A model generated the notes under the pieces. That model was not told the DNA's origin. It made no database searches and saw nothing but the letters and a program-made list of their open reading frames with translations. The position numbers and the translations under genes are program-made. From positions 94,925 to 158,924 of the forward strand of contig NZ_PYLO01000007.1 in the NCBI RefSeq assembly GCF_003024715.1: a stretch of DNA of 64,000 bases, written 5' to 3'. The stretch comes from Clostridium fessum. GTDB taxonomy: Bacteria; Bacillota; Clostridia; Lachnospirales; Lachnospiraceae. Position 1 is the stretch's first letter; each line of letters starts with the position of its first letter. Below are positions 8,045 to 16,666 of the stretch, one piece after another.

Positions 8045-9364
8045 ATGCCGGATTCAGAAGAACTTGAAAAAAAGGAAAAACGGGAATTCATGAGAGAAAC
8101 GATAGTGAAGCCGCCGCTGACCAGAAAACAGATTGCGAAGCGGGTGGCTCTCTTTGTATGCGCGTCAGCCGCATTTGGAGGAGTCGCGGCGGTTTCGTTT
8201 GCGGCGGTAAAGCCGTTTGCGGATCGGTGTTTTCAGGAAAATGGGATGCAGGAGACATCCTCAGTCGAGTTTTCCAAGGACGATCCGGACTCTGTTTCGC
8301 CGTCGGACGGTGCAGATGCGGATATGACAGCGCAGCCGGAACAAATGGAGCAGGAGATTGATGAGGCGGTCAGCGAGGCGCTTTCCAGCTATCAGTTTTC
8401 CGCAGACAATTTTAATTCGATGACGTCGGTGCTGCGTGGAATCGGGGAACAGGGTGATAAGTCGATCGTGACGGTCAGCTCCGGCAAACAGGATACGGAT
8501 ATATTTGGAAACCCGGTGGAAAATACGGGTGATTATGCAGGTGCAGTCATCGCGGAGAGTGATGGAGAATTTCTGATCTTTACTTACGCCGATGCGGTGC
8601 GGGCAGCAGATTCGATCAATGTGAGATTTTCGGATGGAACGAAGATCGCTGGTACAGTGCGCCAGATTGACGAAGTGCTCGGAATGGCAGTTGTGGCGGT
8701 GCCGTCCGGCAATCTGCCGGAAGAAGAGCGGAAAAAGGTGCAGGTGCTTTCACTTGCCAATTCATATACGGTCAAGGCAGGCGATGTCCTCGTAGGTATC
8801 GGCGGTCCGTCCGGACAGGTGCATTCGCTTTCGTTCGGAACGGTATCCTACGTGGCGCGCAATGTGCAGATTACAGATGGACTGACGCGGATCCTGTATG
8901 CGGATATCAGCAGCAATTCGCAGACGGGTACCTTTTTGATCAATACAGCCGGAGAGATGGTCGGCTGGACATCGGAGTCCTGCCGCAGCGAGAGCTGTAC
9001 GGATCGGACGGCGGCGTACACCATTTCCAGCTACAAGCCGATTCTGGAGCGGCTGACGAATGGCGCTTCGGCGGCATATCTGGGCATCCTGGGACAGGAT
9101 GTGAGCCGTGCGATGCAGGGGAGCGGCATTCCGGCGGGCGTTTACGTGACGGAGGCAGTCTCCGGCAGCCCGGCATATGACGCTGGCATCCAGCCCGGCG
9201 ATATTATTGTGAAATTTGGCACAAAGGAGATCGGAAGTTTCAAAGATCTCCAGGCGCAGATTGAAAATTCCGCGAGCGGCGTGTCTGTATCGGTAAATGT
9301 GATGCGGAAAGGGCGCGACGGATACACGGAAATTCCATTTTTGGTATCTCTGCGCGCCAGATAG
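8045..9364 (+). CDS. HtrA/DegP-like protein with PDZ domain and degenerate catalytic triad
   Basis: 439 residues, membrane-anchored. A charged cytosolic N-terminus, one transmembrane helix (about 32-55), an acidic linker, a trypsin-like domain and a C-terminal PDZ domain (YLGILGQDVS to the end). It aligns with HtrA proteases through DIFGNPVENTG and NVRFSDGTKIAG. However, the His motif (TNxHVV in the family) reads TYADAV, the D-L-A-V segment reads LGMAV, and the GNSGGP serine motif reads SQTGTF. All three catalytic residues look replaced. I infer a non-proteolytic binding or adaptor protein outside the membrane. The start was set at 8045 because an earlier ATG lies at the predicted transcription start. 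Confidence 0.8.
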   Translation: MPDSEELEKKEKREFMRETIVKPPLTRKQIAKRVALFVCASAAFGGVAAVSFAAVKPFADRCFQENGMQETSSVEFSKDDPDSVSPSDGADADMTAQPEQMEQEIDEAVSEALSSYQFSADNFNSMTSVLRGIGEQGDKSIVTVSSGKQDTDIFGNPVENTGDYAGAVIAESDGEFLIFTYADAVRAADSINVRFSDGTKIAGTVRQIDEVLGMAVVAVPSGNLPEEERKKVQVLSLANSYTVKAGDVLVGIGGPSGQVHSLSFGTVSYVARNVQITDGLTRILYADISSNSQTGTFLINTAGEMVGWTSESCRSESCTDRTAAYTISSYKPILERLTNGASAAYLGILGQDVSRAMQGSGIPAGVYVTEAVSGSPAYDAGIQPGDIIVKFGTKEIGSFKDLQAQIENSASGVSVSVNVMRKGRDGYTEIPFLVSLRAR

Positions 9365-9387
9365 AAATTCAGGAGGATATAGGCAGA

Positions 9388-10338
9388 ATGAGATATATTG
9401 AACAGTTCCGGGAAGGAATGAGAGTCTCGGACGTATATTTATGTAAGACGAAACAGCACGCGGTGACGAAAAACGGAAAAGAGTACGCTTCCGTGCTGCT
9501 TCAGGATAAAACAGGCACGGTAGACTGCAAAATCTGGGATTTAAGTTCCCCGGGCATCAATGATTTTGAGCCGCTGCAGTACGTCTATGTGGACGGCGAT
9601 GTGACGGTCTTCCAGGGTTCCAACCAGTTAAATATTAAGCGCATACGCAAGGCGGACGAGGGCGAGTATCAGGAAAGCGATTACCTTCCGGTCAGCTCAA
9701 AGGATATCAAGATAATGTATCAGGAGCTGACGGCTCTGGTGCAGTCTTTCCAGAATCCGTACCTGAAAAAGCTGGCATCCAGCTATTTCCTGGAAGATAA
9801 GGCATTTGTGAAGAAATTCTGCTTCCATTCGGCGGCGAAGAGTGTGCATCATGGTTTTGTGGGCGGACTTTTGGAACATACGTTAAGTGTTATGAAACTC
9901 TGTGATTTCTACACGAAGTCATATCCGGCGCTGAACCGCGATCTGCTTCTGACGGCGGCGCTGTTCCACGACATCGGAAAAGTGCAGGAATTATCCGCAT
10001 TTCCGGAAAATGATTATACGGACGACGGTCAGCTCTTAGGTCATATCGTGATCGGCACGATGATGGTTGCAGACCGTATTAAGGAGATTCCGGGATTCCC
10101 GGCAAAGACAGCGGCGGAGTTAAAGCACTGCATCCTTGCGCACCACGGCGAATTAGAGTACGGTTCCCCGAAGAAACCGGCGCTTCTGGAGGCGCTGGCA
10201 TTGAATTTCGCGGACAATACCGATGCGAAGATGGAGACGATGCTGGAAGTCTTAAAGAGCGGCGGGGAGAATCCGGGCTGGCTCGGATATAACCGTTTCC
10301 TGGAGACGAATGTGAGAAAGACGACGCCGACGGAATAA
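9388..10338 (+). CDS. yhaM: 3'-5' exoribonuclease YhaM
   Basis: 316 residues with an N-terminal OB-fold nucleic-acid-binding domain (about 10-90) and an HD-type metal-dependent domain. The motifs seen are FHSAAKSVHHG, GLLEHTLSV, LFHDIGKVQEL and HCILAHHGELEYG. Length and domain order match YhaM/Cbf1, which trims RNA from the 3' end in Firmicutes. It lies 23 bases after the HtrA-like gene with GGAGG before the ATG, so probably the same transcript. Confidence 0.92.
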   Translation: MRYIEQFREGMRVSDVYLCKTKQHAVTKNGKEYASVLLQDKTGTVDCKIWDLSSPGINDFEPLQYVYVDGDVTVFQGSNQLNIKRIRKADEGEYQESDYLPVSSKDIKIMYQELTALVQSFQNPYLKKLASSYFLEDKAFVKKFCFHSAAKSVHHGFVGGLLEHTLSVMKLCDFYTKSYPALNRDLLLTAALFHDIGKVQELSAFPENDYTDDGQLLGHIVIGTMMVADRIKEIPGFPAKTAAELKHCILAHHGELEYGSPKKPALLEALALNFADNTDAKMETMLEVLKSGGENPGWLGYNRFLETNVRKTTPTE

Positions 10339-10519
10339 TAATAAGATAACAGACATCTAAAATGAGTCTAAATGTACATAAGAAAAAGAAAACAGCGCTG
10401 CACAAGCAGATGCTGCCTTGCAGAAGCGGGGGAACGAAAAAAATAGGAATCAGGTGTCTATGCTGTTGGCAGGGAAGCGAGTTAAATAGCCGCACATAAA
10501 ATAAATAAGAAAAATGGAG
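10339..10519 (+). promoter_or_regulatory. Structured leader upstream of the nickel-type ABC importer
   Basis: A long non-coding stretch with a nested hairpin: CTGCA at 10398-10402 pairs with TGCAG at 10419-10423, and inside it GCAG pairs with CTGC. AGACATC near 10355 can pair with GGTGTCT near 10452. It ends in an intrinsic terminator placed just before the importer gene. A ligand-responsive attenuator is plausible. I could not match it to a riboswitch class. Confidence 0.35.
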
Positions 10520-10581
10520 AAGGATACCAGGAAGGTACAGCGGTTCAGCAGGGACCGCACTTTTCTGATATCCTTTTGTTT
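10520..10581 (+). terminator. Intrinsic terminator directly ahead of the importer operon
   Basis: AAGGATACCAG (10520-10530) pairs with CTGATATCCTT (10565-10575) with one wobble. GCGGT/ACCGC forms an inner stem, and TTGTTT follows. It ends 33 bases before the importer's first ATG, as expected for a regulated leader terminator, though it could simply end yhaM. Confidence 0.65.
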
Positions 10582-10614
10582 CATAAGGAAAAATATAGGG
10601 GTACAACAGAAAAT

Positions 10615-12309
10615 ATGAAAAAACGAGAAAATACAGGCAAAATCATTGGAAAGGTGTTCGGAGAAGCCAGAGCGCTTGGCGTCACTGCCTTAGCGGCGGC
10701 AGTCATGCTTTCCGGATGCGGAAACGCTGGAAATCAGGCGCAGAAAGGCGGTTCCGGCGCAGAACAGACAGAAAATGTTGAAAACGGCGAAAATGCAGCG
10801 GAAAATACCCAAACAAGCGTTATTATCGCGATGCCGCCGACTTCAGAGCCGGAGGCGGGCTTTGATCCGGCATATGGCTGGGGCGCGGGCGAGCATATGC
10901 ATGAACCGCTGATCCAGAGCACCCTGACGGTGACAGAAACAGATTTGAGTATCGGGTATGATCTGGCGACGGATGTGGAGACCTCCGAGGATGGAATGAC
11001 ATGGACGGTGACGATCCGCGACGATGCGAAATTCACGGATGGCGAGACGCTGACCGCGGAGGATGTGGCATTCACTTATAACACATTGAAAGAGACGAGT
11101 TCCGTCAACGATTTTTCAATGCTGAAACAGGCGGAGGCGATCGATGATGTGACGGTTGTGTTTGAGATGGAACGCCCGTTTGCTATCTGGTCATACACGA
11201 TGGCGGTGACGGGAATTGTGCCGGAGCATGCATATGGAACGGATTACGGCACACATCCGATCGGTTCCGGGCGATATATCCTGAAACAGTGGGACAAGGG
11301 GCAGCAGGTGATTCTGGAAGCCAACCCGGATTATTATGGGGATGCGCCGAAGATGCGGCAGGTCACGATTCTCTTTATGGAAGAGGATGCGGCATTTGCG
11401 GCGGTGCGCGCCGGGCAGGTGGATGTGGCGTACACGGCGGCGTCCTATGCAGACCAGTCGGTTCCAGAATTCAGTCTTTTGGATTGTGAGACGGTGGACA
11501 ACCGTGGATTTAACCTCCCGGCGGTGCCGGAGACGGTACGGGAGGATGGCGTAAAAATCGGCAATGATTTTACCGCGGATGTGCAGGTGCGCCGGGCGAT
11601 CAACCTGGCGATTGACCGGCAGGAAATGATCGATCATGTGTTAAATGGTTACGGCAGCCCGGCATATAGTGTCTGTGACAAGATGCCGTGGTACAACGAT
11701 GAAATGGAGAACATTTCCTATGATGTGGAGAAGGCGGAAGAGATGCTGGATGCGGCGGGATGGAAGAAAAATGCCGACGGCATCCGCGAAAAGGGTGGAG
11801 TGAAAGCCATTCTGGAATTTCCCTATCCGACCGGGGATTCGGTGCGTCAGGCGCTGGCAGCCGATACGGCGCAGCAGTTAAAAGAGATTGGAATTGACAC
11901 ATCGATCCGCGGCACCGGCTGGGATACTGCGTATGACGAGGCACAGTCGCAGCCGCTTCTCTGGGGCTGGGGCGCGCACACGCCGATGGAATTTTATAAT
12001 ATTTACCATACAAAGGCAGATACGGGGCTGGCAGAATATTCGCCGTATGCGAATGAGACCGTGGACGCTTATATGGATGAGGCCCTGGCAGCACCGGATC
12101 TGGAAAGTTCGTATGAATTGTGGAAAAAGGCGCAGTGGGACGGCGAGACGGGCGTTTCAGCCGAGGGTGATCTTCCGTGGATCTGGCTGGTGAATGTCGA
12201 TCATCTGTACTGGGTGAGAGACGGGCTTCATGTCGCAGAGCAGAAGGTGCATCCGCACGGTCACGGCTGGTCCATCGTCAACAATGTTGATCGGTGGTAC
12301 TATGAGTAG
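10615..12309 (+). CDS. Nickel/peptide-type ABC transporter substrate-binding lipoprotein
   Basis: 564 residues of the family-5 extracellular solute-binding proteins (NikA/OppA/DppA). The N-terminus is a lipoprotein signal with lipobox MLSGC, Cys35, so the mature protein is lipid-anchored outside the membrane. Family segments include DLATDVETSEDGMTWTVTIR and TLTAEDVAFTYNTLK. It opens a five-gene importer operon followed by nickel-pincer cofactor genes, which makes nickel, possibly as a chelate, the likely cargo. That is inference, since family-5 proteins also bind peptides. The start was chosen by the signal peptide. Confidence 0.85.
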   Translation: MKKRENTGKIIGKVFGEARALGVTALAAAVMLSGCGNAGNQAQKGGSGAEQTENVENGENAAENTQTSVIIAMPPTSEPEAGFDPAYGWGAGEHMHEPLIQSTLTVTETDLSIGYDLATDVETSEDGMTWTVTIRDDAKFTDGETLTAEDVAFTYNTLKETSSVNDFSMLKQAEAIDDVTVVFEMERPFAIWSYTMAVTGIVPEHAYGTDYGTHPIGSGRYILKQWDKGQQVILEANPDYYGDAPKMRQVTILFMEEDAAFAAVRAGQVDVAYTAASYADQSVPEFSLLDCETVDNRGFNLPAVPETVREDGVKIGNDFTADVQVRRAINLAIDRQEMIDHVLNGYGSPAYSVCDKMPWYNDEMENISYDVEKAEEMLDAAGWKKNADGIREKGGVKAILEFPYPTGDSVRQALAADTAQQLKEIGIDTSIRGTGWDTAYDEAQSQPLLWGWGAHTPMEFYNIYHTKADTGLAEYSPYANETVDAYMDEALAAPDLESSYELWKKAQWDGETGVSAEGDLPWIWLVNVDHLYWVRDGLHVAEQKVHPHGHGWSIVNNVDRWYYE

Positions 12310-13288
12310 GATGAAATGGTTTGGGCGCAGTCTGCTGCACCTGATTCTGCTGCTTTTGGCAGTCAGTCTGGTATCGTTTCTGCTGGTGTCGATGTCTCCG
12401 GTCGATCCGCTGCAGACGAATGTCGGGCAGACGGCGCTCGGCTCGATGGCGCCGGAGCAGATCGAGAAGCTGCAGGCGTACTGGGGCGTTGGTGTGCCGG
12501 TCTGGAAGCGCTTCTTTAACTGGATTTCGGGCATCTGTCATGGTGATTTTGGCATTTCCCTTCTGTACCGCAGACCGGTGCTGGAGGTGATCGCGGAAAA
12601 GGCGTCTGCGTCAGTGTGGCTCCTTCTGTCTGCGTGGCTGTTTTCGGGAATCGTGGGGATATTTTTAGGAATTGCAGCGGCGGCAAAACGGGGCAAGTGG
12701 GCGGATCGCCTGATTACGGGCTATTGCATCGTGATCGCGGGAACGCCGTCCTTCTGGCTGGCGCTGGTGCTGCTGCTTCTCTTTACAGTGCAGCTTCCCG
12801 TCTTCCCAATCGGGTTCAGTGTCCCGGTGGGAATGGCGGCGGACGAGGTCAGCCTGGCGGATCGCCTGTATCACGCATTTCTGCCGGCGTGTACGCTGGG
12901 ACTGACAGGGATTTCTTCGATTGCGATGCACACGCGCGAAAAAGTGATTGAGATTCTGGAAAGTGATTACGTACTCTATGCGCGGGCGCGGGGCGAGAGC
13001 GGCTGGCGGCTGATTTTTCGGCATGGACTCCGCAACCTGCTTCTCCCGGTAATTACGCTGCAATTTGGCTCGATCAGCGAGATTTTCGGCGGTTCGGTGC
13101 TGGTGGAACAGGTCTTTTCCTATCCGGGACTCGGACAGGCGGCGGTCACGGCGGGGCTGGGAAGCGATATCCCGCTTCTGATGGGAATTACACTCATCAG
13201 TGCCGTGCTTGTATTTGCAGGAAATGCAGCGGCGGATGGGCTGTACCGGCTGGTCGATCCGAGACTTAGGAAAGGAGGCAGGGCATGA
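12302..13288 (+). CDS. ABC transporter permease (NikB/DppB type)
   Basis: 328 residues with about six membrane helices and the BPD_transp_1 EAA-like loop (YARARGESGWRLIFRHGLRNLLLPV) facing the ATPase. The N-terminal VSFLLVSMSPVDPLQ is typical of DppB/NikB permeases. The ATG overlaps the end of the lipoprotein gene by eight bases, so translation is coupled. It forms the membrane channel with the next gene product. Confidence 0.88.
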   Translation: MSRMKWFGRSLLHLILLLLAVSLVSFLLVSMSPVDPLQTNVGQTALGSMAPEQIEKLQAYWGVGVPVWKRFFNWISGICHGDFGISLLYRRPVLEVIAEKASASVWLLLSAWLFSGIVGIFLGIAAAAKRGKWADRLITGYCIVIAGTPSFWLALVLLLLFTVQLPVFPIGFSVPVGMAADEVSLADRLYHAFLPACTLGLTGISSIAMHTREKVIEILESDYVLYARARGESGWRLIFRHGLRNLLLPVITLQFGSISEIFGGSVLVEQVFSYPGLGQAAVTAGLGSDIPLLMGITLISAVLVFAGNAAADGLYRLVDPRLRKGGRA

Positions 13289-14094
13289 GAAAGAAAACAC
13301 TCTGGCTGCTGGGAATTTCCCTCCTTTTCCTGATTCTGGTGACAGTGCTTGGAATCGTCTGGGAGGATGCCGCACAGCAGGTCGATTTTGCGAGAAAAAA
13401 CCTGCCTCCGGGAACCGGCGGGCTGTTTGGAACCGACTGGATGGGGCGGAATATGCTGAAACGGACGGTTGCAGGGCTTTCTTTAAGCATCCGGCTGGGG
13501 CTTCTGACCGCGGCGATCAGCGCCGCGGTGGCATTGGCGCTTGCATTGCTGGCGTCGCTTGGCGGGGGACTGATGGATTCATTGGTATGCGGGCTGATTA
13601 ATCTGGTAATGGGAATCCCGCACATGCTTCTCCTGATCCTGATTTCCTACAGTCTGGGAAAGGGATTCCGGGGTGTAGCAGCCGGGATTGCCCTGACGCA
13701 CTGGGCGTCGCTGGCGAGGCTTTTGCGGGCGGAAATCTTACAGATCCGGGAAAGTCCGTATGTGCAGATCTCCGAAAAACTGGGGAAAAAGCCCTGGTGG
13801 ATTGCCTGGAACCACATCGTCCCGCAGGTATCGCGGCAATTTGTAACCGGGTTAATTCTTCTCTTTCCCCATGCGATTCTTCATGAGGCGGGCGTGACCT
13901 TTCTGGGCTTCGGTCTTTCCTCCGAGCAACCGGCGATCGGTGTTATTTTATCCGAGAGTATGTCGTACCTGATTACCGGAAAATGGTGGCTGGCGCTCTT
14001 TCCGGGCGCAGCACTGGTGCTGGTAACGCTGGGATTTCAGGCGATCGGGCAGAGCCTGGGGCGGCTGATGGATCCGGGGAGCGCGCATGAGTAG
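13285..14094 (+). CDS. ABC transporter permease (NikC/DppC type)
   Basis: 269 residues, five to six membrane helices, with the DppC/NikC signature GTDWMGRNMLKRTVAG near the N-terminus and the ATPase-contact loop around REILQIRESPYVQISEKLG. ATGA overlap with the preceding permease. Slightly short but complete for the family. It partners NikB-type permease in the importer. Confidence 0.88.
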   Translation: MRKKTLWLLGISLLFLILVTVLGIVWEDAAQQVDFARKNLPPGTGGLFGTDWMGRNMLKRTVAGLSLSIRLGLLTAAISAAVALALALLASLGGGLMDSLVCGLINLVMGIPHMLLLILISYSLGKGFRGVAAGIALTHWASLARLLRAEILQIRESPYVQISEKLGKKPWWIAWNHIVPQVSRQFVTGLILLFPHAILHEAGVTFLGFGLSSEQPAIGVILSESMSYLITGKWWLALFPGAALVLVTLGFQAIGQSLGRLMDPGSAHE

Positions 14095-14097
14095 AGG

Positions 14098-15024
14098 ATG
14101 CTGGGAATGAGGCAGAAAAACATATATTTTGATAAAATGATGCGATTAAGACAAAAACAATCAAAAACGATGCGGCTATCAGATTTGGAACAGACAGACG
14201 TTCTCAAAGAACGGAGATTGCGTGAAAATCGTGATTCCATGGAAAAGCCGATATTGAAAATTCAAAATCTAAACTTATATTTTACGCAGTACGCGCGTGG
14301 GCTTAGACGGCGCGAACTCCATCCGCTCCGCGACCTTTCTTGCAAACTTTTCAGTGGGGAGCTGACGGCGGTGGTCGGGGCGAGTGGTTCGGGAAAAAGC
14401 CTGCTGGCGCACGCGATTCTGGGGATCTTGCCGTACAACTGCCGGATGGAAGGAAAAATTTCCTATCAGGGAGAGGTTCTGGATGAGACGCGGCTTGCCG
14501 GGCTGCGGGGCAATGGGATTTCCCTGATTCCGCAGGGGGTTTCCTACCTCGATCCGTTGATGCGGGTCGGGGATCAGATCTGCGGCGGCAGAAAAGATGA
14601 AGCGACGCGGGCAAAATGCCGCCAGCTTTTGAAGCGGTACGGGCTGGATGAATCAGTGGAAAAATGTTATCCATTTGAGCTGTCGGGCGGCATGGCGCGG
14701 CGCGTCCTGATGGCAGCGGCACTGATGCAGGAGCCGAGGCTGATTGTGGCGGATGAACCGACACCGGGGCTGGAGGCGATGACCGCGCGCCATGTGATCC
14801 GTCATTTAAAAGAGATGGCACAGGACGGGGCAGCGGTGCTTTTGATTACTCATGATCTGGAACTGGCGATTGAGATGGCGGACCGGATTCTGGTGTTTTA
14901 TGACAGGACGATTCTGGAGGAAGTAAAGCCGGAGAACTTCCGGGAGGGACGGAATCTGAAAGAGCCATACACGCAGGCGCTCTACCGGGCACTGCCGGAA
15001 CATGAATTTTTTGGAGGAGAATGA
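14098..15024 (+). CDS. ABC transporter ATP-binding protein (NikD/DppD type)
   Basis: 308 residues as drawn. Walker A GASGSGKS, signature LSGGMARRV, Walker B LIVADEPTPGLE and the switch ITHD are intact. The ATPase domain proper begins near 14239 (MEKPILKIQNLN). The 47 residues before it are not typical of the family and no ribosome binding site clearly decides the start, so the real protein may begin at 14239. It couples ATP hydrolysis to import, working with the next gene product. Confidence 0.85.
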   Translation: MLGMRQKNIYFDKMMRLRQKQSKTMRLSDLEQTDVLKERRLRENRDSMEKPILKIQNLNLYFTQYARGLRRRELHPLRDLSCKLFSGELTAVVGASGSGKSLLAHAILGILPYNCRMEGKISYQGEVLDETRLAGLRGNGISLIPQGVSYLDPLMRVGDQICGGRKDEATRAKCRQLLKRYGLDESVEKCYPFELSGGMARRVLMAAALMQEPRLIVADEPTPGLEAMTARHVIRHLKEMAQDGAAVLLITHDLELAIEMADRILVFYDRTILEEVKPENFREGRNLKEPYTQALYRALPEHEFFGGE

Positions 15025-15025
15025 G

Positions 15026-15655
15026 ATGTCACTAAAGGTGGAAAACCTATCTTTTTCATATGAAAATGGCGGGCGCCACGTGCTGACGCGTATTTCCCTG
15101 AAAATTGAGCCGGGAGAGCGCGTGGGGCTGGTGGCGCCGAGCGGATATGGAAAAACGACGCTGTGTCGCCTGCTGGCGGGATATGAGAGACCGGAGGCGG
15201 GAACGGTAGAGATTGACGGCATACCGATTGAGAATATCCGGGGCTGTATGCCGGTGCAGTTAATCTGGCAGCACCCGGAGCAGGCGGTCAACCCGCGCTG
15301 GCGGATGCGCCAGGTTCTCAGTGAGGGCGGTCAGGTGGATGAGGAGAGCCGGGGACGGCTTGGCATCCGGGAAGAATGGCTGGATCGGTTCCCATCGGAG
15401 CTTTCCGGAGGCGAACTGCAGCGGTTTTGTATTGCCAGAGCGCTGGCGGCAAATCCGCGGTATCTGCTGGCGGATGAGATCACCGCGATGTTTGACGCAG
15501 TGACCCAGAGCCAGATCTGGCAGGCGCTTTTGCAGGAGGCAAAGGAGCGGGAGCTGGGAATAGTGATTGTGAGCCATTCGGAATCTCTTTTGAAGCGGAT
15601 TTGCACGCGGCGGATTGATTTAAAGGCATTGCAGGAAAAGATGGCAGCAGTTTAG
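15026..15655 (+). CDS. ABC transporter ATP-binding protein (NikE/DppF type)
   Basis: 209 residues, compact. Walker A APSGYGKT, signature LSGGELQRF, Walker B YLLADEITAMFD and a switch His in IVSHSE. GGAGGAG is placed eight bases before the ATG, which follows the NikD stop by one base. Shorter than NikE (about 260 residues) because it lacks the oligopeptide C-terminal extension, as in other nickel-type ATPases. Confidence 0.85.
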   Translation: MSLKVENLSFSYENGGRHVLTRISLKIEPGERVGLVAPSGYGKTTLCRLLAGYERPEAGTVEIDGIPIENIRGCMPVQLIWQHPEQAVNPRWRMRQVLSEGGQVDEESRGRLGIREEWLDRFPSELSGGELQRFCIARALAANPRYLLADEITAMFDAVTQSQIWQALLQEAKERELGIVIVSHSESLLKRICTRRIDLKALQEKMAAV

Positions 15656-15714
15656 CCAGTTCACATATTGACAGAGAAAATCGGGATTGACCGAGCTCAT
15701 AAGAGCGAGGGATG

Positions 15715-15737
15715 CTTCTTGTCCAAAGGACAAGAAG
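15715..15737 (+). other. Perfect 10-bp hairpin between importer and lar genes
   Basis: CTTCTTGTCC (15715-15724), loop AAA, GGACAAGAAG (15728-15737). No T-run follows, so it is not a normal terminator. It may mark a processing or mRNA-stability site within one long transcript. Confidence 0.5.
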
Positions 15738-15789
15738 ATGGGCGATAGTAAGAGATTAATAATTCGGGATTTGGTAAGGAGGAGGAAAA

Positions 15790-16563
15790 ATGGATGTTCG
15801 GAAGCTGTTGGAAGAGGTAAAACGGGGGGATACAAGTATTGAGGAAGCGGAGAATGTGCTCAAGAATCTTCCTTACGAAGATTTAGGGTATGCGAAGCTG
15901 GATCTGCACCGGAAATTGCGTTCGGGATTCCCAGAGACGGTGTTCTGCCAAGGAAAGCCGGATGCCTATCTGGCGGATATTTTCGAGACGCTGTACCGGG
16001 AAAATGGGGAAGTACTCGGAACGCGGGCGACGCAGGAGCAGTGGAATCTAGTGCGGGCGCGCATCCCGGAGATAGAATACGATCCGGTTTCAAAAATTTT
16101 GCAGGCGAGAAAATCATCGGAGACACCGCGGAAGCTGGAAGGGCTGGTGGCAGTCTGCACAGGCGGAACCGCGGATATCCCGGTTGCGGAGGAAGCTGCC
16201 AAAACGGCAGAATTTTTCGGCTGCCGCGTGGAGCGCTACTATGATATAGGGGTGGCGGGCATCCATCGCCTTTTATCCAAACGCGAGGCGATTGCGCGGG
16301 CAAACTGCGTGATTGCGGTGGCGGGAATGGAAGGCGCGCTTGGCACAGTTGTCGCCGGGCTGGTGGAAAATCCGGTCATTGCGGTTCCGACCTCGGTCGG
16401 CTATGGTGCAAGTTTTCATGGACTGTCGGCATTGATCACGATGATTAATTCCTGTGCGAACGGCATTTCGGTTGTAAATATAGATAACGGCTACGGCGCA
16501 GCATACCTGGCGGCGCAGATCAACCGCCTGGCGGTGCGGGAGCCGAAGAAGACGGCAGAGTGA
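15790..16563 (+). CDS. larB: Nickel-pincer cofactor biosynthesis protein LarB
   Basis: 257 residues. LarB carboxylates nicotinic acid adenine dinucleotide on the pyridinium ring and cleaves the phosphoanhydride, the first step of nickel-pincer nucleotide synthesis. The C-terminal half is PurE-like, with VAVCTGGTADIPVAEEA, the VAGIHRLL stretch, VAGMEGALGTVVAGL and PTSVGYGASF, all family hallmarks. GGAGGAGG before the ATG. It lies between the importer and larC. Confidence 0.93.
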   Translation: MDVRKLLEEVKRGDTSIEEAENVLKNLPYEDLGYAKLDLHRKLRSGFPETVFCQGKPDAYLADIFETLYRENGEVLGTRATQEQWNLVRARIPEIEYDPVSKILQARKSSETPRKLEGLVAVCTGGTADIPVAEEAAKTAEFFGCRVERYYDIGVAGIHRLLSKREAIARANCVIAVAGMEGALGTVVAGLVENPVIAVPTSVGYGASFHGLSALITMINSCANGISVVNIDNGYGAAYLAAQINRLAVREPKKTAE

Positions 16564-16666
16564 TAGAAAGTTTGTGTTATTGTGGAAATAAACAGGACAA
16601 TAGATGCATGAGAGCGGAAAAGCGGGAATGTATCAAAAGAGAGAAGACTGGAAGGAGAAGTAAAAA

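Noticed and set aside
10339..10519. NiCo or cobalamin riboswitch
   Set aside because: Context is tempting, but the conserved junction and box sequences of those classes could not be found, so no class is named.
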